Part shown: positions 19,372 to 28,710 of the stretch, in pieces
Layout: every line of letters begins with the position of its first letter
Position numbering within the stretch: position 1 is the stretch's first letter
Assembly: GCF_049319665.1 (NCBI RefSeq)
Contig: NZ_JBMOUD010000005.1
Coordinates: forward strand, 186,001 to 250,000
Direction: 5' to 3'
Length of the DNA stretch: 64,000 bases
From: JBMOUD01 sp049319665
GTDB taxonomy: Bacteria; Pseudomonadota; Gammaproteobacteria; Enterobacterales; Enterobacteriaceae
Program-made: the position numbers and the translations under genes
Notes under the pieces: generated by a model
What the model saw: only the letters and a program-made list of their open reading frames with translations
Database searches by the model: none
Told to the model about the DNA's origin: nothing

Positions 19372-19400
19372 ATTCTAATGATGAGCGATCGGTTTGTCTA
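19372..19400 (-). promoter_or_regulatory. Candidate carAB distal promoter P1
   Basis: Minus strand: -35 TAGACA, 17-bp spacer, -10 TAGAAT, then GCGCGC. The GC-rich discriminator fits the stringent, pyrimidine-controlled P1 known in E. coli. Confidence 0.6.
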
Positions 19401-19486
19401 TCAAAAGCACCAATATTTTACTGACTTTCGCTCAACTCAACTCAATCTACTAGTAATCAGCATGAAAACATAGAATAAGTAGGGGG

Positions 19487-19502
19487 TGGTAAACGTTTGC
19501 GA
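19487..19502 (-). promoter_or_regulatory. Candidate PurR box upstream of carAB P1
   Basis: Minus strand TCGCAAACGTTTACCA matches the PurR consensus ACGCAAACGTTTGCGT in 12 of 16 positions, with the core CGCAAACGTTT intact. PurR represses carAB P1 in E. coli. Confidence 0.65.
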
Positions 19503-19658
19503 AGAGATTTACCTGAAATACTCGGGTGAATAGGGGGTAAAAAGGATATTACGAAATGAGGCGGTTACTTTACATACAATAACACAATGAAAAACAGATA
19601 AAATACAACAAAATAGCGGTTATAGAAAAAATAATAATATTATCGTCTATTTTTACAA

Positions 19659-19692
19659 TAAAAAAATTGGGAGTTAAAATTACCCCCAATTT
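19659..19692 (-). terminator. Intrinsic terminator of dapB
   Basis: Minus strand AAATTGGG pairs with CCCAATTT across a 13-base loop, followed by a run of seven T. It starts about 48 bp after the dapB stop. The AT-rich stretch from here to the PurR box (about 150 bp) shows nothing else. Confidence 0.75.
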
Positions 19693-19739
19693 ATCAAAAC
19701 ATTATGACAAAATGAGCACACCACAAAAATTAATAAAAA

Positions 19740-20561
19740 CTATAAATCATCTAATCCAAGCACATCACGCATATCATAAAGACCACTTTTATGTAGCTCC
19801 AACCATTTTGCCGCTTTAACTGCTCCTTTAGCGAAGGTCATACGGCTAGAAGCCTTGTGCGTAATCTCAACACGCTCACCAATATCTGCAAACATCGCCG
19901 TATGCTCACCAACGATGTCACCAGCTCGTACGGTAGCGAAACCAATACTTTTAGGGTCGCGTTCACCGGTATAGCCTTCTCGGGCATAGACTGCGCAATC
20001 TTTAAGGTCGCGACCTAATGCCCCAGCGATAGCTTCTCCCATTGCCAATGCAGTACCGGAAGGAGCATCAACTTTATGGCGATGGTGAGCCTCAACAATT
20101 TCAATATCTGTGTAATCACCCATGATTTGAGCCGCTTTTTCTAACAGTTTGAGGACTAAATTGACCCCAACACTGAAATTAGCGGCAAATACGACAGGAA
20201 TGCTCTCAGCGGCTTGCTTAATCGCGGCTTTACCTGCGTCATCAAAGCCCGTGGTACCAATAACGATGCCTTTACCGTGTTGACGGCAAAACGCCAAATA
20301 GTCGAGCGTGCCTTCAGGGCGGGTGAAATCAATCAGGATATCAAAATCATCGACAACAGCCTCAAGACTGTCAGCTACGCGTACATTCAGCTTACCAACA
20401 CCCGCCAACTCACCGGCATCCGTTCCCACCAGAGATGAGCCAGAACGTTGTACCGCGGCACCTAACACTATGCCCTCGCCTTCAACGACGGCCTGAATCA
20501 GCTGCCGGCCCATGCGGCCACTCGAACCGACGATCGCGATACGGAGATCAGCGTTACTCAT
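19740..20561 (-). CDS. dapB: 4-hydroxy-tetrahydrodipicolinate reductase DapB
   Basis: NAD(P)H-dependent step of lysine and meso-diaminopimelate synthesis. It is 273 residues, the E. coli length. Rossmann motif IAIVGSSGRMGRQLI at the N-terminus, then GTTGFDDAGK, and the substrate-binding block EAHHRHKVDAPSGTAL. It is a single-gene unit with its own terminator, upstream of carA in the same direction, and divergent from the porin across about 610 bp. Confidence 0.97.
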   Translation of the reverse strand: MSNADLRIAIVGSSGRMGRQLIQAVVEGEGIVLGAAVQRSGSSLVGTDAGELAGVGKLNVRVADSLEAVVDDFDILIDFTRPEGTLDYLAFCRQHGKGIVIGTTGFDDAGKAAIKQAAESIPVVFAANFSVGVNLVLKLLEKAAQIMGDYTDIEIVEAHHRHKVDAPSGTALAMGEAIAGALGRDLKDCAVYAREGYTGERDPKSIGFATVRAGDIVGEHTAMFADIGERVEITHKASSRMTFAKGAVKAAKWLELHKSGLYDMRDVLGLDDL

Positions 20562-20968
20562 AATTTCTCTCTTTATTAATAAGGTCTGTCGTAAACAGAA
20601 TCAGGTTAAACGACCTGGGTTTATCCAAGCCAGTGATATTGCCGCATAATTAGAAAATTATGATATAGCGGCGCTGGTATCAATAAAATCTATCCTCGTT
20701 CAGTTGCTATCAACAGAAGATCACATCATCAACCCATTGTTTTTCTCTGCATAATCATTCACTCAGGTGAATAACTCAAACAACCAGCGTATCGTCGTTT
20801 TTTTGAACGCCTTGATTGAGTGCTTTTCAACCAAGTTTTATGAATAATTTATGACTTGGGTTGATTAAAAAAATAATTATGCTAATAAATAGCAAGCTAA
20901 TATTAAGAATGAGAGCGTCTGGTCATAAATAGAAATAAAATGACACGACAAAAATTGCTGGCTTATAA

Positions 20969-21103
20969 TTAGCCAGTTAAGCAATCAATCGGTTTCTTAT
21001 GAACGCTTAATGTTGGTGAAGCCGCTACATCATTTTCACCTGAATACATCTGCAACTGTTCCTGCTCGTCATCGAGGTTCGGTTGCACTGGCATTCCTTC
21101 CAT
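20969..21103 (-). CDS. Possible small protein of 44 residues, unknown
   Basis: A short frame on the minus strand inside the 612-bp gap between dapB and the porin. The predicted product begins MEGMPVQPNLDDEQEQL and ends HKKPIDCLTG; its composition (Asp/Glu-rich middle, basic end) looks protein-like rather than random. The stop codon lies within a hairpin, CTGGCT/AGCCAG (20958-20976), followed on the minus strand by CAATTTTTG, which resembles a terminator. Against it: no good ribosome-binding site precedes either ATG, and the frame runs on upstream antisense to the porin signal sequence. I recognise no family. The remaining gap, 20562-20957, is AT-rich with no further gene seen. Confidence 0.25.
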   Translation of the reverse strand: MEGMPVQPNLDDEQEQLQMYSGENDVAASPTLSVHKKPIDCLTG

Positions 21104-21173
21104 CTCTGATTGCCAGCAGGGAAATAATAAAAAACTGGATGCCAAAAAATATAATTGGCACAGGGGATTTTCT

Positions 21174-22325
21174 ATGAAATTCAGACTTAACACACTGACT
21201 CGCGCCACAACGGCCAGCCTGTTACTGGGTTGCGCTTCTTTCGCAGCAAATGCTGAAATCACCCTGATCAAACAAGATCCTCAGCCATATGACTTGCTGA
21301 GCCGCCTGGACTTTAAAGTCGGCGGTAGTATTCGTCCTCAGTTCATGAATACCATGGGCAGTTCGGATAAAGGTTCTTATAAAAATAACGGCTATGATGG
21401 CGGTACCCGCTTCCGTTTCACTGCTGATTACTATCTGTTTGATGATATTCACTGGGTTAACTATTACGAGCTAGGCGTCAATATCCCAGCTCTGTTTAAC
21501 TGGTCACCTCACTATGCTGATGGCGCCCACGATACGACCCGCCGCCAGCTATACACCGGTTTCAAAAGCAAGACTTACGGTCAGTTGACCTTCGGCCAGC
21601 AAAACAGCGTCTATTACGATGTTGTCGGGGTGAAAACTGATATCTGGGATGACGATATGTTAGCTCAGGCACCGGGTAACGGTGTAAACGGTGATTACGA
21701 TGGTTCTTATCGTTCGCGCAAGATGATCAAATACAAAAATACCTTTGATCAGGTTGATGTGTATGCATCTTACTTGCTGCCAGATAATGATCTGCATACC
21801 GGGCACGATCTGGTCTATAAACGCAAAGGTGGCGGCTCTATCGGCGCCGACTATCACATTACCAATGATTTGACCTTAGGCGCGGCGTATAACTACACCA
21901 GCGCAGAAGTGAAAAACCGCAAAACCAGTGATAACAAAGATTATGACCAGCATATTCTGGGCTCAGCCATATCTTGGACACCAGACAACTGGACGCTGTC
22001 TTTAGGCGGGGGCTGGTATCATAACTTCCTGATGACCAAAGTGAATAATGATCAGGACTTCTTTGCTGGCAATGCTTACGGCGTAGAATATTACCTTGGT
22101 TATACCGTACCTGTTGAACAGTATGCAGTGAAAAGCATTCAGCCTTACTTCATGGGCGATCGCCTGAAATATGTCAGCGGGCGTAATTACCAGCGTAATG
22201 ACAATGGTGTAGGCGTTGCCGTGAAACTCGATTATGGCTTCCGTGTTGACTTCGAACACGTGTTCACTAACTCTACCGATAACATCGGTGATATCAACCT
22301 GGTTCGTCTGTACTACAACTTCTAA
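21174..22325 (+). CDS. Outer-membrane porin, general family
   Basis: A 383-residue outer-membrane beta-barrel protein. It has a clear signal peptide (MKFRLNTLTRATTASLLLG, cleaved near ANA before EITLIKQ), alternating aromatic/hydrophobic beta strands with glycine-rich turns, and the C-terminal Phe (LVRLYYNF) that the BAM complex recognises. GTRFRFTADYYLFDD and YGQLTFGQQNSVYYD resemble trimeric porins of the Gram-negative porin superfamily, but it is not a close OmpC/OmpF. Its substrate cannot be told. In E. coli the position next to ispH and dapB is occupied by rihC, so this is a locus-specific replacement. It shares a bidirectional terminator with ispH. Confidence 0.85.
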   Translation: MKFRLNTLTRATTASLLLGCASFAANAEITLIKQDPQPYDLLSRLDFKVGGSIRPQFMNTMGSSDKGSYKNNGYDGGTRFRFTADYYLFDDIHWVNYYELGVNIPALFNWSPHYADGAHDTTRRQLYTGFKSKTYGQLTFGQQNSVYYDVVGVKTDIWDDDMLAQAPGNGVNGDYDGSYRSRKMIKYKNTFDQVDVYASYLLPDNDLHTGHDLVYKRKGGGSIGADYHITNDLTLGAAYNYTSAEVKNRKTSDNKDYDQHILGSAISWTPDNWTLSLGGGWYHNFLMTKVNNDQDFFAGNAYGVEYYLGYTVPVEQYAVKSIQPYFMGDRLKYVSGRNYQRNDNGVGVAVKLDYGFRVDFEHVFTNSTDNIGDINLVRLYYNF

Positions 22326-22344
22326 TATCACTGTTTTCTGTGAT

Positions 22345-22374
22345 AAAAAAAGCCGGTCTTCTGACCGGCTTTTT
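22345..22374. terminator. Bidirectional terminator between porin and ispH
   Basis: AAAAAAGCCGGTC, loop TTCT, GACCGGCTTTTT: a GC-rich stem with A and T tracts on both sides, serving both convergent genes. Confidence 0.92.
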
Positions 22375-22404
22375 CACTCTTCATCGTGCTTTGCGCGACA
22401 ATCA

Positions 22405-23355
22405 TTAATCGATTTGCTTCACATCGACCCGCAACTCTTTCGGCACTTCAAACACGATATTCTCTTCACGCCCTTCCAGGTTAATCACCTCTGCTCCACC
22501 AAGAGCTTTCAGGCGAGCAATGACATCTTGAACCAGTACATCTGGTGCAGAAGCCCCGGCAGTAACGCCAATATTCTTGGCATCTTTCAACCAATCTTCC
22601 TGAATATCTGCCGCGGAGTCGATAAGGTATGACGCCTTACCTACCCGTTGCGCCAGTTCAGCCAGGCGGTTGGAGTTAGAAGAGTTTTTCGAGCCAACAA
22701 CCAACACTACATCAGCGCCATCGGCAAGATTACGCACCGCTTCTTGGCGGTTGGTGGTGGCATAACAGATATCGTCTTTACGCGGCCCGATGATTTTAGG
22801 GAAACGCTGACGCAGTGCATCAATGACTTCAGACGTGTCATCCACAGATAGCGTGGTTTGCGTCATAAAACACAGATTTGCTTCGTCTTTTACTTCCAGC
22901 TTAAACACATCAGCGGGCGACTCAACCAAGTACATTCCCCCTTTCGGGTTGTTGTACTGGCCCATTGTGCCTTCGACTTCCGGGTGACCGGCATGGCCAA
23001 TCAGAATAGCTTCGGTACCTTTACGGCTGGCGCGAGCGACTTCCATATGGACTTTAGTCACTAATGGGCACGTGGCATCAAACACCGTTAAATCACGACA
23101 TTTTGCTTCGGCACGAACCGCTTGCGACACACCATGAGCAGAAAAAATCAGGATCGAGCCGTCAGGCACTTCGCTAATTTGCTCGATAAATACCGCGCCG
23201 CGTTTACGCAAACTGTCGACCACATAGCGGTTGTGCACGACTTCATGACGCACATAAATAGGGGCGTCATAAAGCTCAAGCGCGCGTTCAACAATGCTGA
23301 TCGCACGATCAACGCCCGCACAGAAACCACGTGGGTTAGCCAGCAATATTTGCAT
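22405..23355 (-). CDS. ispH: 4-hydroxy-3-methylbut-2-enyl diphosphate reductase IspH
   Basis: [4Fe-4S] enzyme giving IPP and DMAPP, the last step of the MEP isoprenoid pathway. It is 316 residues, as in E. coli, from MQILLANPRGFCAGVDRAI, with GGGAGG upstream; a start 28 codons earlier inside fkpB is rejected. Iron-sulfur cysteines are in NPRGFC (Cys12), FDATCPLV and DICYATTNRQ. It overlaps the end of fkpB by 20 bp and closes the ribF-ileS-lspA-fkpB-ispH operon. Confidence 0.97.
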   Translation of the reverse strand: MQILLANPRGFCAGVDRAISIVERALELYDAPIYVRHEVVHNRYVVDSLRKRGAVFIEQISEVPDGSILIFSAHGVSQAVRAEAKCRDLTVFDATCPLVTKVHMEVARASRKGTEAILIGHAGHPEVEGTMGQYNNPKGGMYLVESPADVFKLEVKDEANLCFMTQTTLSVDDTSEVIDALRQRFPKIIGPRKDDICYATTNRQEAVRNLADGADVVLVVGSKNSSNSNRLAELAQRVGKASYLIDSAADIQEDWLKDAKNIGVTAGASAPDVLVQDVIARLKALGGAEVINLEGREENIVFEVPKELRVDVKQID

Positions 23356-23806
23356 CGGTTGCCTCCCGTTGAGGATCGATTTCCAGCACGTCGATGTCAA
23401 AATCAATATGCTGTCCGGCAAGCGGGTGGTTGAAGTCAACGGTAATCGAATCTTCAGTCACATCGCGCACCACTCCGGGCATTTCACTGCCGTCTCTGGC
23501 GGTAAACATCATGATGGTTCCAACGTCTGGCACACCGGTTTCCATAAAATCACGGCGAGAAAAGTATTGCACCAGATCCGGCATTTTCGTCCCGAAAGCC
23601 GACTCAGGCGAGAGCGTGAACGCTTTTTTATCGCCTACTTTCAGCCCGAGCAACTGATTTTCCAACGCGTCTGACAGGCTTCCATCCCCCAGACAAAATA
23701 ACGCAGGTTTACCGTTGGCACGAGTCGACTCTGCAGTCGACCCATCTTCGAGCTTCAGCGTGAAATGTACCAATACTGCGCTGTCGTTTTTCACCTGTTC
23801 GGCCAT
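23336..23806 (-). CDS. fkpB: FKBP-type peptidyl-prolyl isomerase FkpB
   Basis: SlyD-like FKBP with an inserted-flap chaperone domain. It is 156 residues against 149 in E. coli, the extra residues lying at the C-terminus. Typical blocks: SAVLVHFTLKLEDGS, LLGLKVGDKKAFTLSPESAFG, and DFNHPLAGQHIDFDIDVLEI. It starts 5 bp after lspA and overlaps ispH. Confidence 0.96.
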   Translation of the reverse strand: MAEQVKNDSAVLVHFTLKLEDGSTAESTRANGKPALFCLGDGSLSDALENQLLGLKVGDKKAFTLSPESAFGTKMPDLVQYFSRRDFMETGVPDVGTIMMFTARDGSEMPGVVRDVTEDSITVDFNHPLAGQHIDFDIDVLEIDPQREATDANIAG

Positions 23807-23811
23807 CTTGC

Positions 23812-24318
23812 TTATCCTTTACTTTTTGCTGCTTTGTCTGGGGAAGAGATAAAGCCTTCCAACACAACTAACACTGCACCCACGCAGATAAAACTATCTG
23901 CCAGATTGAAAATCGGGTAGTGCCAGTCGTTGACATAAAAATCAATAAAGTCGATGACAAAGCCATGCACCATGCGATCGAATAAATTACCTAACGCACC
24001 GCCGATAATCATCGCAAAGGCAATATTGTTAAGACGCTGCTTGGCGCTGGCGCGATACATCAATACCAGAAGCACTACGCAAATTGCCAAAGCAATAGCA
24101 GCAAAGAACCAACGCTGCCATCCCCCTTTGTCAGCCAGGAAGCTAAAGGCGGCACCAGGGTTATGCGCATAAGTCAGATTGAAAAAAGGAATAAGGGGGA
24201 GAGACTCCCCCAGCATAAAGTGGTCCATGACCCACAGCTTACTGCCGAGATCTAAGGCCAGAACCACTACCGCCAGCCACAGCCAGCGGAGTCCAGTCGA
24301 ACAAATAGGTTTAGCCAT
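23812..24318 (-). CDS. lspA: Lipoprotein signal peptidase LspA
   Basis: Inner-membrane aspartyl protease (signal peptidase II) that removes signal peptides of prolipoproteins after diacylglyceryl modification. It is 168 residues with four hydrophobic segments. The two catalytic aspartates are in GALGNLFDR and VIDFIDFY, and NLTYAHNPGAAFSFL is conserved. Its ATG overlaps the ileS stop by one base (TAATG), implying translational coupling. Confidence 0.97.
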   Translation of the reverse strand: MAKPICSTGLRWLWLAVVVLALDLGSKLWVMDHFMLGESLPLIPFFNLTYAHNPGAAFSFLADKGGWQRWFFAAIALAICVVLLVLMYRASAKQRLNNIAFAMIIGGALGNLFDRMVHGFVIDFIDFYVNDWHYPIFNLADSFICVGAVLVVLEGFISSPDKAAKSKG

Positions 24319-27134
24319 TATGCAAACTTACGCTCTTCGCCATCGCCTGCAATATTGGTCACACAGCGACCACAGATTTCGCTGTGTTCGGCGTTGTGTC
24401 CAACATCGGTGGTGTAATGCCAGCAACGTGGGCATTTGTCGCCTTCTGCTTTCTCTACGCCAATTTTCAGGCCTTTCAGCAATTCGCTAGCCTGCGCATC
24501 GGCACCAGCGTCGCTCAATGGCGCAACGCGAGCGCCAGAAGTCAGCAGTACGAAGCGAAGTTCGTTACCCAAACTACGCAGATCGTTTGCCAATGCATCG
24601 TCAGCATAAAGCGTTACTGCCGCTTCAAGAGAACCGCCTAAACGCTTATCAGCACGTGCCTGCTCAAGCACCTTATTAACTTCGCCACGGACTTTCAGCA
24701 GCTCAGCCCAGAACTCATCGTTCATGGTTTCACTAGCATCTAAGCCAAACAGGCCGTCAAACCACTCTTCGGTGAAGACAAATTTCTCACGGCTGCCCGG
24801 CAGGAAGCCCCAGATTTCGTCTGCGGTGAAGGACATGATCGGCGCCATCCAGCGGACCAATGCTTCTGAGATATAGTACAGCGCAGTCTGGCAGCTACGA
24901 CGCGCCAAGCCATCGCTCTTCGCGGTGTACTGACGGTCTTTGATGATATCCAGATAGAAAGAACCCATTTCCACAGAGCAGAACTGCATCAAACGTTGCA
25001 CCACACCGTGGAAATCATAGCGCTCATAAGCGGCAATGATCTCTTCCTGTGCAGCTTTGGCACGGCCAACAGCCCAACGGTCTAGCACCACCATGTCTTC
25101 TGGTTTCACCATGTGCTGTGCCGGATCAAAACCGTTAAGGTTCGCCAGCAGGAAACGCGCGGTGTTACGAATACGGCGATAAGAGTCCGCGGCACGCTTA
25201 AGGATTTCGTCCGATACCGCAATCTCGCCGGTGTAATCGGTAGAAGCAACCCACAGGCGCAGAATATCGCCGCCCAGCGTGTTCATCACAGTTTGAGGAC
25301 TCACGGTGTTGCCGATAGATTTCGACATCTTACGGCCCTGGCCATCAACGGTGAAACCGTGGGTCAGCACTTGCTTATAAGGCGCTTTGCCTTTCATGGC
25401 GGTGGAAATCATCAATGAAGACATGAACCAACCGCGATGTTGGTCAGAGCCTTCCAGATACATATCTGCACTGTGGCCGCCAAACTCAGGGCGCACGTCA
25501 ACCACTGAAGAGTGGGTCGATCCAGAGTCAAACCACACATCCAGAGTATCTGGGACTTTGACATAATCGTCAGCATCCGCCCCCAAGATGTCAGCCGGGT
25601 TGAGATCCCACCAAGCCTGAATACCATCAACTTCTACACGCTTGGCCACTTCTTCCATCAGTTCTAGCGTGCGTGGGTGCAGTTGCTCCGTCTCTTTATG
25701 GACGAACAACGACATTGGCACACCCCAGGTACGCTGACGCGAGATACACCAGTCTGGACGCGTCGCCACCATGTTTTCGATACGCGCCTGGCCCCAGTCA
25801 GGGATCCACTGCACGCCTTTGATCTCTTCTAAAGATTTTGCACGCAACCCTTTCTGATCCATGCTGACGAACCATTGTGGCGTCGCGCGGAAGATGATCG
25901 GGGTTTTGTGACGCCAGCAGCACGGGTAGCTGTGATTAAGCTTTTCAACATGCAGCAATGCGCCTTTATCGCGCAGCAATTCAACAATCAGATCATTGGC
26001 CTTGAAGACAAATTTGCCATCCAACGTTGGATAAGTACCAGGCAGGTAGCAACCGTTCGGTCCTACCGGGTTTGCCACTTCTAAATCGTATTTCTTACCG
26101 ATAACGAAGTCATCTGGACCGTGACCAGGCGCAGTATGCACCGCACCGGTACCTGCATCTAAGGTAACGTGATCGCCAAGGATTGCCGGCACATCAAAAT
26201 CGAGGAACGGATGCTGGAAACGCATCAGTTCGAGATCTGCGCCTTTCGCTTCACCCAGCACGGTCCATTCTGTGACACCAATGCGCTTCATTACGCTATC
26301 GACCAAATCAGTCGCAAGGATCAGATATTGATCGCCAACCTGTACTAATTGGTAGCTAAATTCTGCATTCAGTGAGATGGCACGGTTAGCCGGTAATGTC
26401 CACGGGGTGGTAGTCCAGATAACAAGTGAAACCGGACCATTGACCGTAGGTACGCCAAACTTAGCAGCAACGGCCGCCGCATCAACCGCATGGAAAGCCA
26501 CGTCAATTGATGGTGAAACCTTGTCGTAATATTCAACTTCAGCTTCTGCCAGAGACGAGCCACAATCGGTACACCAGTGCACAGGCTTAGCGCCTTTGTG
26601 CAGATGACCATTACCGATGATTTTTCCTAAGGCACGGATAATGTTGGCTTCAGTGCCAAAATCCATTGTCAGGTAAGGGCGATCCCAATCACCTAACACA
26701 CCAAGACGAATGAAATCGCTTTTTTGGCCTTCGATCTGTTCTGCTGCATATTTACGGCAGGCTTCACGGAATTCAGCCGCAGTCACTTTCTCACCTGGTT
26801 TGCCGATCAGCTGTTCTACTTTCAGTTCGATAGGCAGACCGTGGCAGTCCCAGCCTGGAACATAAGGTGAGTCATAGCCTGCGAAGCCTTTAGACTTCAC
26901 AATAATATCTTTAAGAATCTTGTTAACTGAGTGACCAATATGAATGCTGCCGTTCGCGTACGGAGGGCCATCGTGCAAAATAAAGGTTTTTTTGCCCTTT
27001 TTGGCGGCACGAATAATCCCGTACAGATCCTGCTTGTACCAATTATCCAACATAGCAGGTTCACGCTTGGCCAAATCACCACGCATCGGGAACCCTGTTT
27101 CCGGCAAGTTCAGGGTGTTCTTATAGTCACTCAT
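24318..27134 (-). CDS. ileS: Isoleucine-tRNA ligase IleS
   Basis: Class I aminoacyl-tRNA synthetase charging tRNA-Ile, with an editing domain that clears valine. It is 938 residues from MSDYKNTLNLPETGF, as in E. coli; an in-frame ATG 11 codons upstream is rejected. The HIGH motif (ANGSIHIGHSVNK), the KMSKS loop (GRKMSKSIGN), the CP1 editing domain (TTTPWTLPANRA) and the C-terminal zinc site (KCPRCWHY and ICGRCVTNI) are all visible. It is 72 bp downstream of ribF. Confidence 0.98.
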   Translation of the reverse strand: MSDYKNTLNLPETGFPMRGDLAKREPAMLDNWYKQDLYGIIRAAKKGKKTFILHDGPPYANGSIHIGHSVNKILKDIIVKSKGFAGYDSPYVPGWDCHGLPIELKVEQLIGKPGEKVTAAEFREACRKYAAEQIEGQKSDFIRLGVLGDWDRPYLTMDFGTEANIIRALGKIIGNGHLHKGAKPVHWCTDCGSSLAEAEVEYYDKVSPSIDVAFHAVDAAAVAAKFGVPTVNGPVSLVIWTTTPWTLPANRAISLNAEFSYQLVQVGDQYLILATDLVDSVMKRIGVTEWTVLGEAKGADLELMRFQHPFLDFDVPAILGDHVTLDAGTGAVHTAPGHGPDDFVIGKKYDLEVANPVGPNGCYLPGTYPTLDGKFVFKANDLIVELLRDKGALLHVEKLNHSYPCCWRHKTPIIFRATPQWFVSMDQKGLRAKSLEEIKGVQWIPDWGQARIENMVATRPDWCISRQRTWGVPMSLFVHKETEQLHPRTLELMEEVAKRVEVDGIQAWWDLNPADILGADADDYVKVPDTLDVWFDSGSTHSSVVDVRPEFGGHSADMYLEGSDQHRGWFMSSLMISTAMKGKAPYKQVLTHGFTVDGQGRKMSKSIGNTVSPQTVMNTLGGDILRLWVASTDYTGEIAVSDEILKRAADSYRRIRNTARFLLANLNGFDPAQHMVKPEDMVVLDRWAVGRAKAAQEEIIAAYERYDFHGVVQRLMQFCSVEMGSFYLDIIKDRQYTAKSDGLARRSCQTALYYISEALVRWMAPIMSFTADEIWGFLPGSREKFVFTEEWFDGLFGLDASETMNDEFWAELLKVRGEVNKVLEQARADKRLGGSLEAAVTLYADDALANDLRSLGNELRFVLLTSGARVAPLSDAGADAQASELLKGLKIGVEKAEGDKCPRCWHYTTDVGHNAEHSEICGRCVTNIAGDGEERKFA

Positions 27135-27206
27135 TAGATTCTCAGTTCCGTTTTCGGCTAAATGCAAAGAGGATTCAGTAATGCTTAATCCCCCTGTCAG
27201 TACATG

Positions 27207-28145
27207 TTAATGCGATGCCTGCAATCCAAAAAATTCTCGGGCAGCCAACTCATCATTAGCGATTTGCTGTTTTAACGCATCGAGCGAAGCAAAACGTTGT
27301 TCGTTACGCAATTTCGCGCGGAGCACCACTTCGATGTGACGCCCATATAAATCCATCTTGGTATCGAGCAGGTGAACTTCAACCTGTTTACGCACGCCCG
27401 ATACTGTAGGACGCGTACCAATATTGGCAACACCTGGGATCGGTTTAGGGCCAAGTCCCAATACTTCAACGGCATAAACGCCTTTCACCGGGCTGACTAC
27501 ACGCTTTAACGGCAAGTTAGCGGTAGGGAAACCGATGGTACGCCCAAGTTTATCACCGTGCACTACACGCCCAGAAATACTGAACGGGTGGCCCAACAGT
27601 TTTTCAGCCTGCGCTAAATCATCATCACGTAACGCATCGCGAATGGCAGTACTGCTAATACGATTATCGCCTTCACGGAACGTTTGGGTGCTGATCACTT
27701 CAAACCCATATTCCTGACCGGCTTTTTGCAGCAGAGCAAAATCCCCAAGACGCCCGGCGCCAAAGCGGAAATCGTCACCAACGGTCAGGAATTTTACGCC
27801 CAGCTTATCGACCAACAGTTCAGAGACAAATGCCTGAGCAATATTAGCCGCAAAGCGCGGGTCAAATCGTACACATAACAGATAATCAATTCCGCATTCG
27901 GCCAGGTACTTGGCCTTATCACGCAAGCTGGTTAAACGAGCAGGTGCCTTGTCGGCGGAGAAAAGCTCCAGCGGCTGAGGCTCAAATATCATCACCATGA
28001 CAGGCAACCCCAAACGTTGACCTTCCAGTTTTAACTGTTCGATCAATGCCTGATGGCCACGGTGAACGCCGTCAAAATTACCAATAGTCAATACGCACCC
28101 ATGATGGCGCGCTTTGATATTGTGTATCTCGCGAATTAGCTCCAT
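27207..28145 (-). CDS. ribF: Bifunctional riboflavin kinase / FAD synthetase RibF
   Basis: Phosphorylates riboflavin to FMN and adenylylates FMN to FAD. It is 312 residues from MELIREIHNIK; a start 33 codons upstream is rejected by length and because it would run into the R1 repeat. The N-terminal nucleotidyltransferase domain has VLTIGNFDGVHRGHQ and ISSTAIRDAL; the C-terminal flavokinase domain has GRTIGFPTANLPL. First gene of the operon leading to ileS, lspA, fkpB and ispH. Confidence 0.97.
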   Translation of the reverse strand: MELIREIHNIKARHHGCVLTIGNFDGVHRGHQALIEQLKLEGQRLGLPVMVMIFEPQPLELFSADKAPARLTSLRDKAKYLAECGIDYLLCVRFDPRFAANIAQAFVSELLVDKLGVKFLTVGDDFRFGAGRLGDFALLQKAGQEYGFEVISTQTFREGDNRISSTAIRDALRDDDLAQAEKLLGHPFSISGRVVHGDKLGRTIGFPTANLPLKRVVSPVKGVYAVEVLGLGPKPIPGVANIGTRPTVSGVRKQVEVHLLDTKMDLYGRHIEVVLRAKLRNEQRFASLDALKQQIANDELAAREFFGLQASH

Positions 28146-28235
28146 AACTGGCTCAAATCCATAGCTGGCTTTATACGGTGGAAATCGACGGATTATACCT
28201 TGTACAGCCTCCAAGGTTAACCAGCGATTAGTTGC

Positions 28236-28362
28236 TATAGCCAAAATAATTGGCGTTGCCTCAAGGCGGCAAGGGAGAGTATCCCGATGAGCTTACGCGG
28301 GTAAGTGATTCGGGTAAGCAACCACAACCAACACAGAAGCAACGTCAAGTATGACGGATATA
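28236..28362. repeat. R1: MITE-like intergenic repeat of about 127 bp
   Basis: Ends are CTATAGCC on the left and GGATATA on the right, with an internal imperfect palindrome around GATGAGCTTACGCGGGTAAG / TGATTCGGG. Its reverse complement follows the same scheme as R2 near 47.8 kb: a TATCC-type end, TGCCTCTG or TGCTTCTG, then CACCCGAATCACTTAC or TACCCGAATCACTTAC, then GTAAG. I recall near-identical elements in Yersinia, Serratia and Photorhabdus intergenic DNA. It lies upstream of ribF, within a 565-bp divergent gap whose remaining left part shows nothing else. Confidence 0.75.
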
Positions 28363-28631
28363 AACGGTATTCTCTTATGGATTGCACAAAAATTTAGCAC
28401 TAACAACAGATTTAGTGACGACATTTCTTTATTGAGCATTCTAAATTTACGACATCCGCCATAAACAAGCCCTTAACAGCCGTTGTCTGCAAAATTCTCT
28501 CTTCACGAGCGAATTTTATTGCGTTGGGCTGTATTCCGAGACCGGAAGCTGTTAAAATCCTGCCCCATCACAACGTAACAAGCGCTAATTGAAGTTCAGA
28601 CTGATAAACGGCGCTTATTTGCACAAATCCA

Positions 28632-28660
28632 TTGACAAGCGAAGCCCGAAAAGGCATATT
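28632..28660 (+). promoter_or_regulatory. rpsT proximal promoter
   Basis: -35 TTGACA, 17-bp spacer, -10 CATATT, followed by TCCTCGACC and GAATTGTCC. The leader resembles that of E. coli rpsT P2 and would be about 45 nt long. Confidence 0.7.
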
Positions 28661-28710
28661 CCTCGACCTTCGAATTGTCCTCAATAGAAAATATATTTGG
28701 GAGTTGTACC

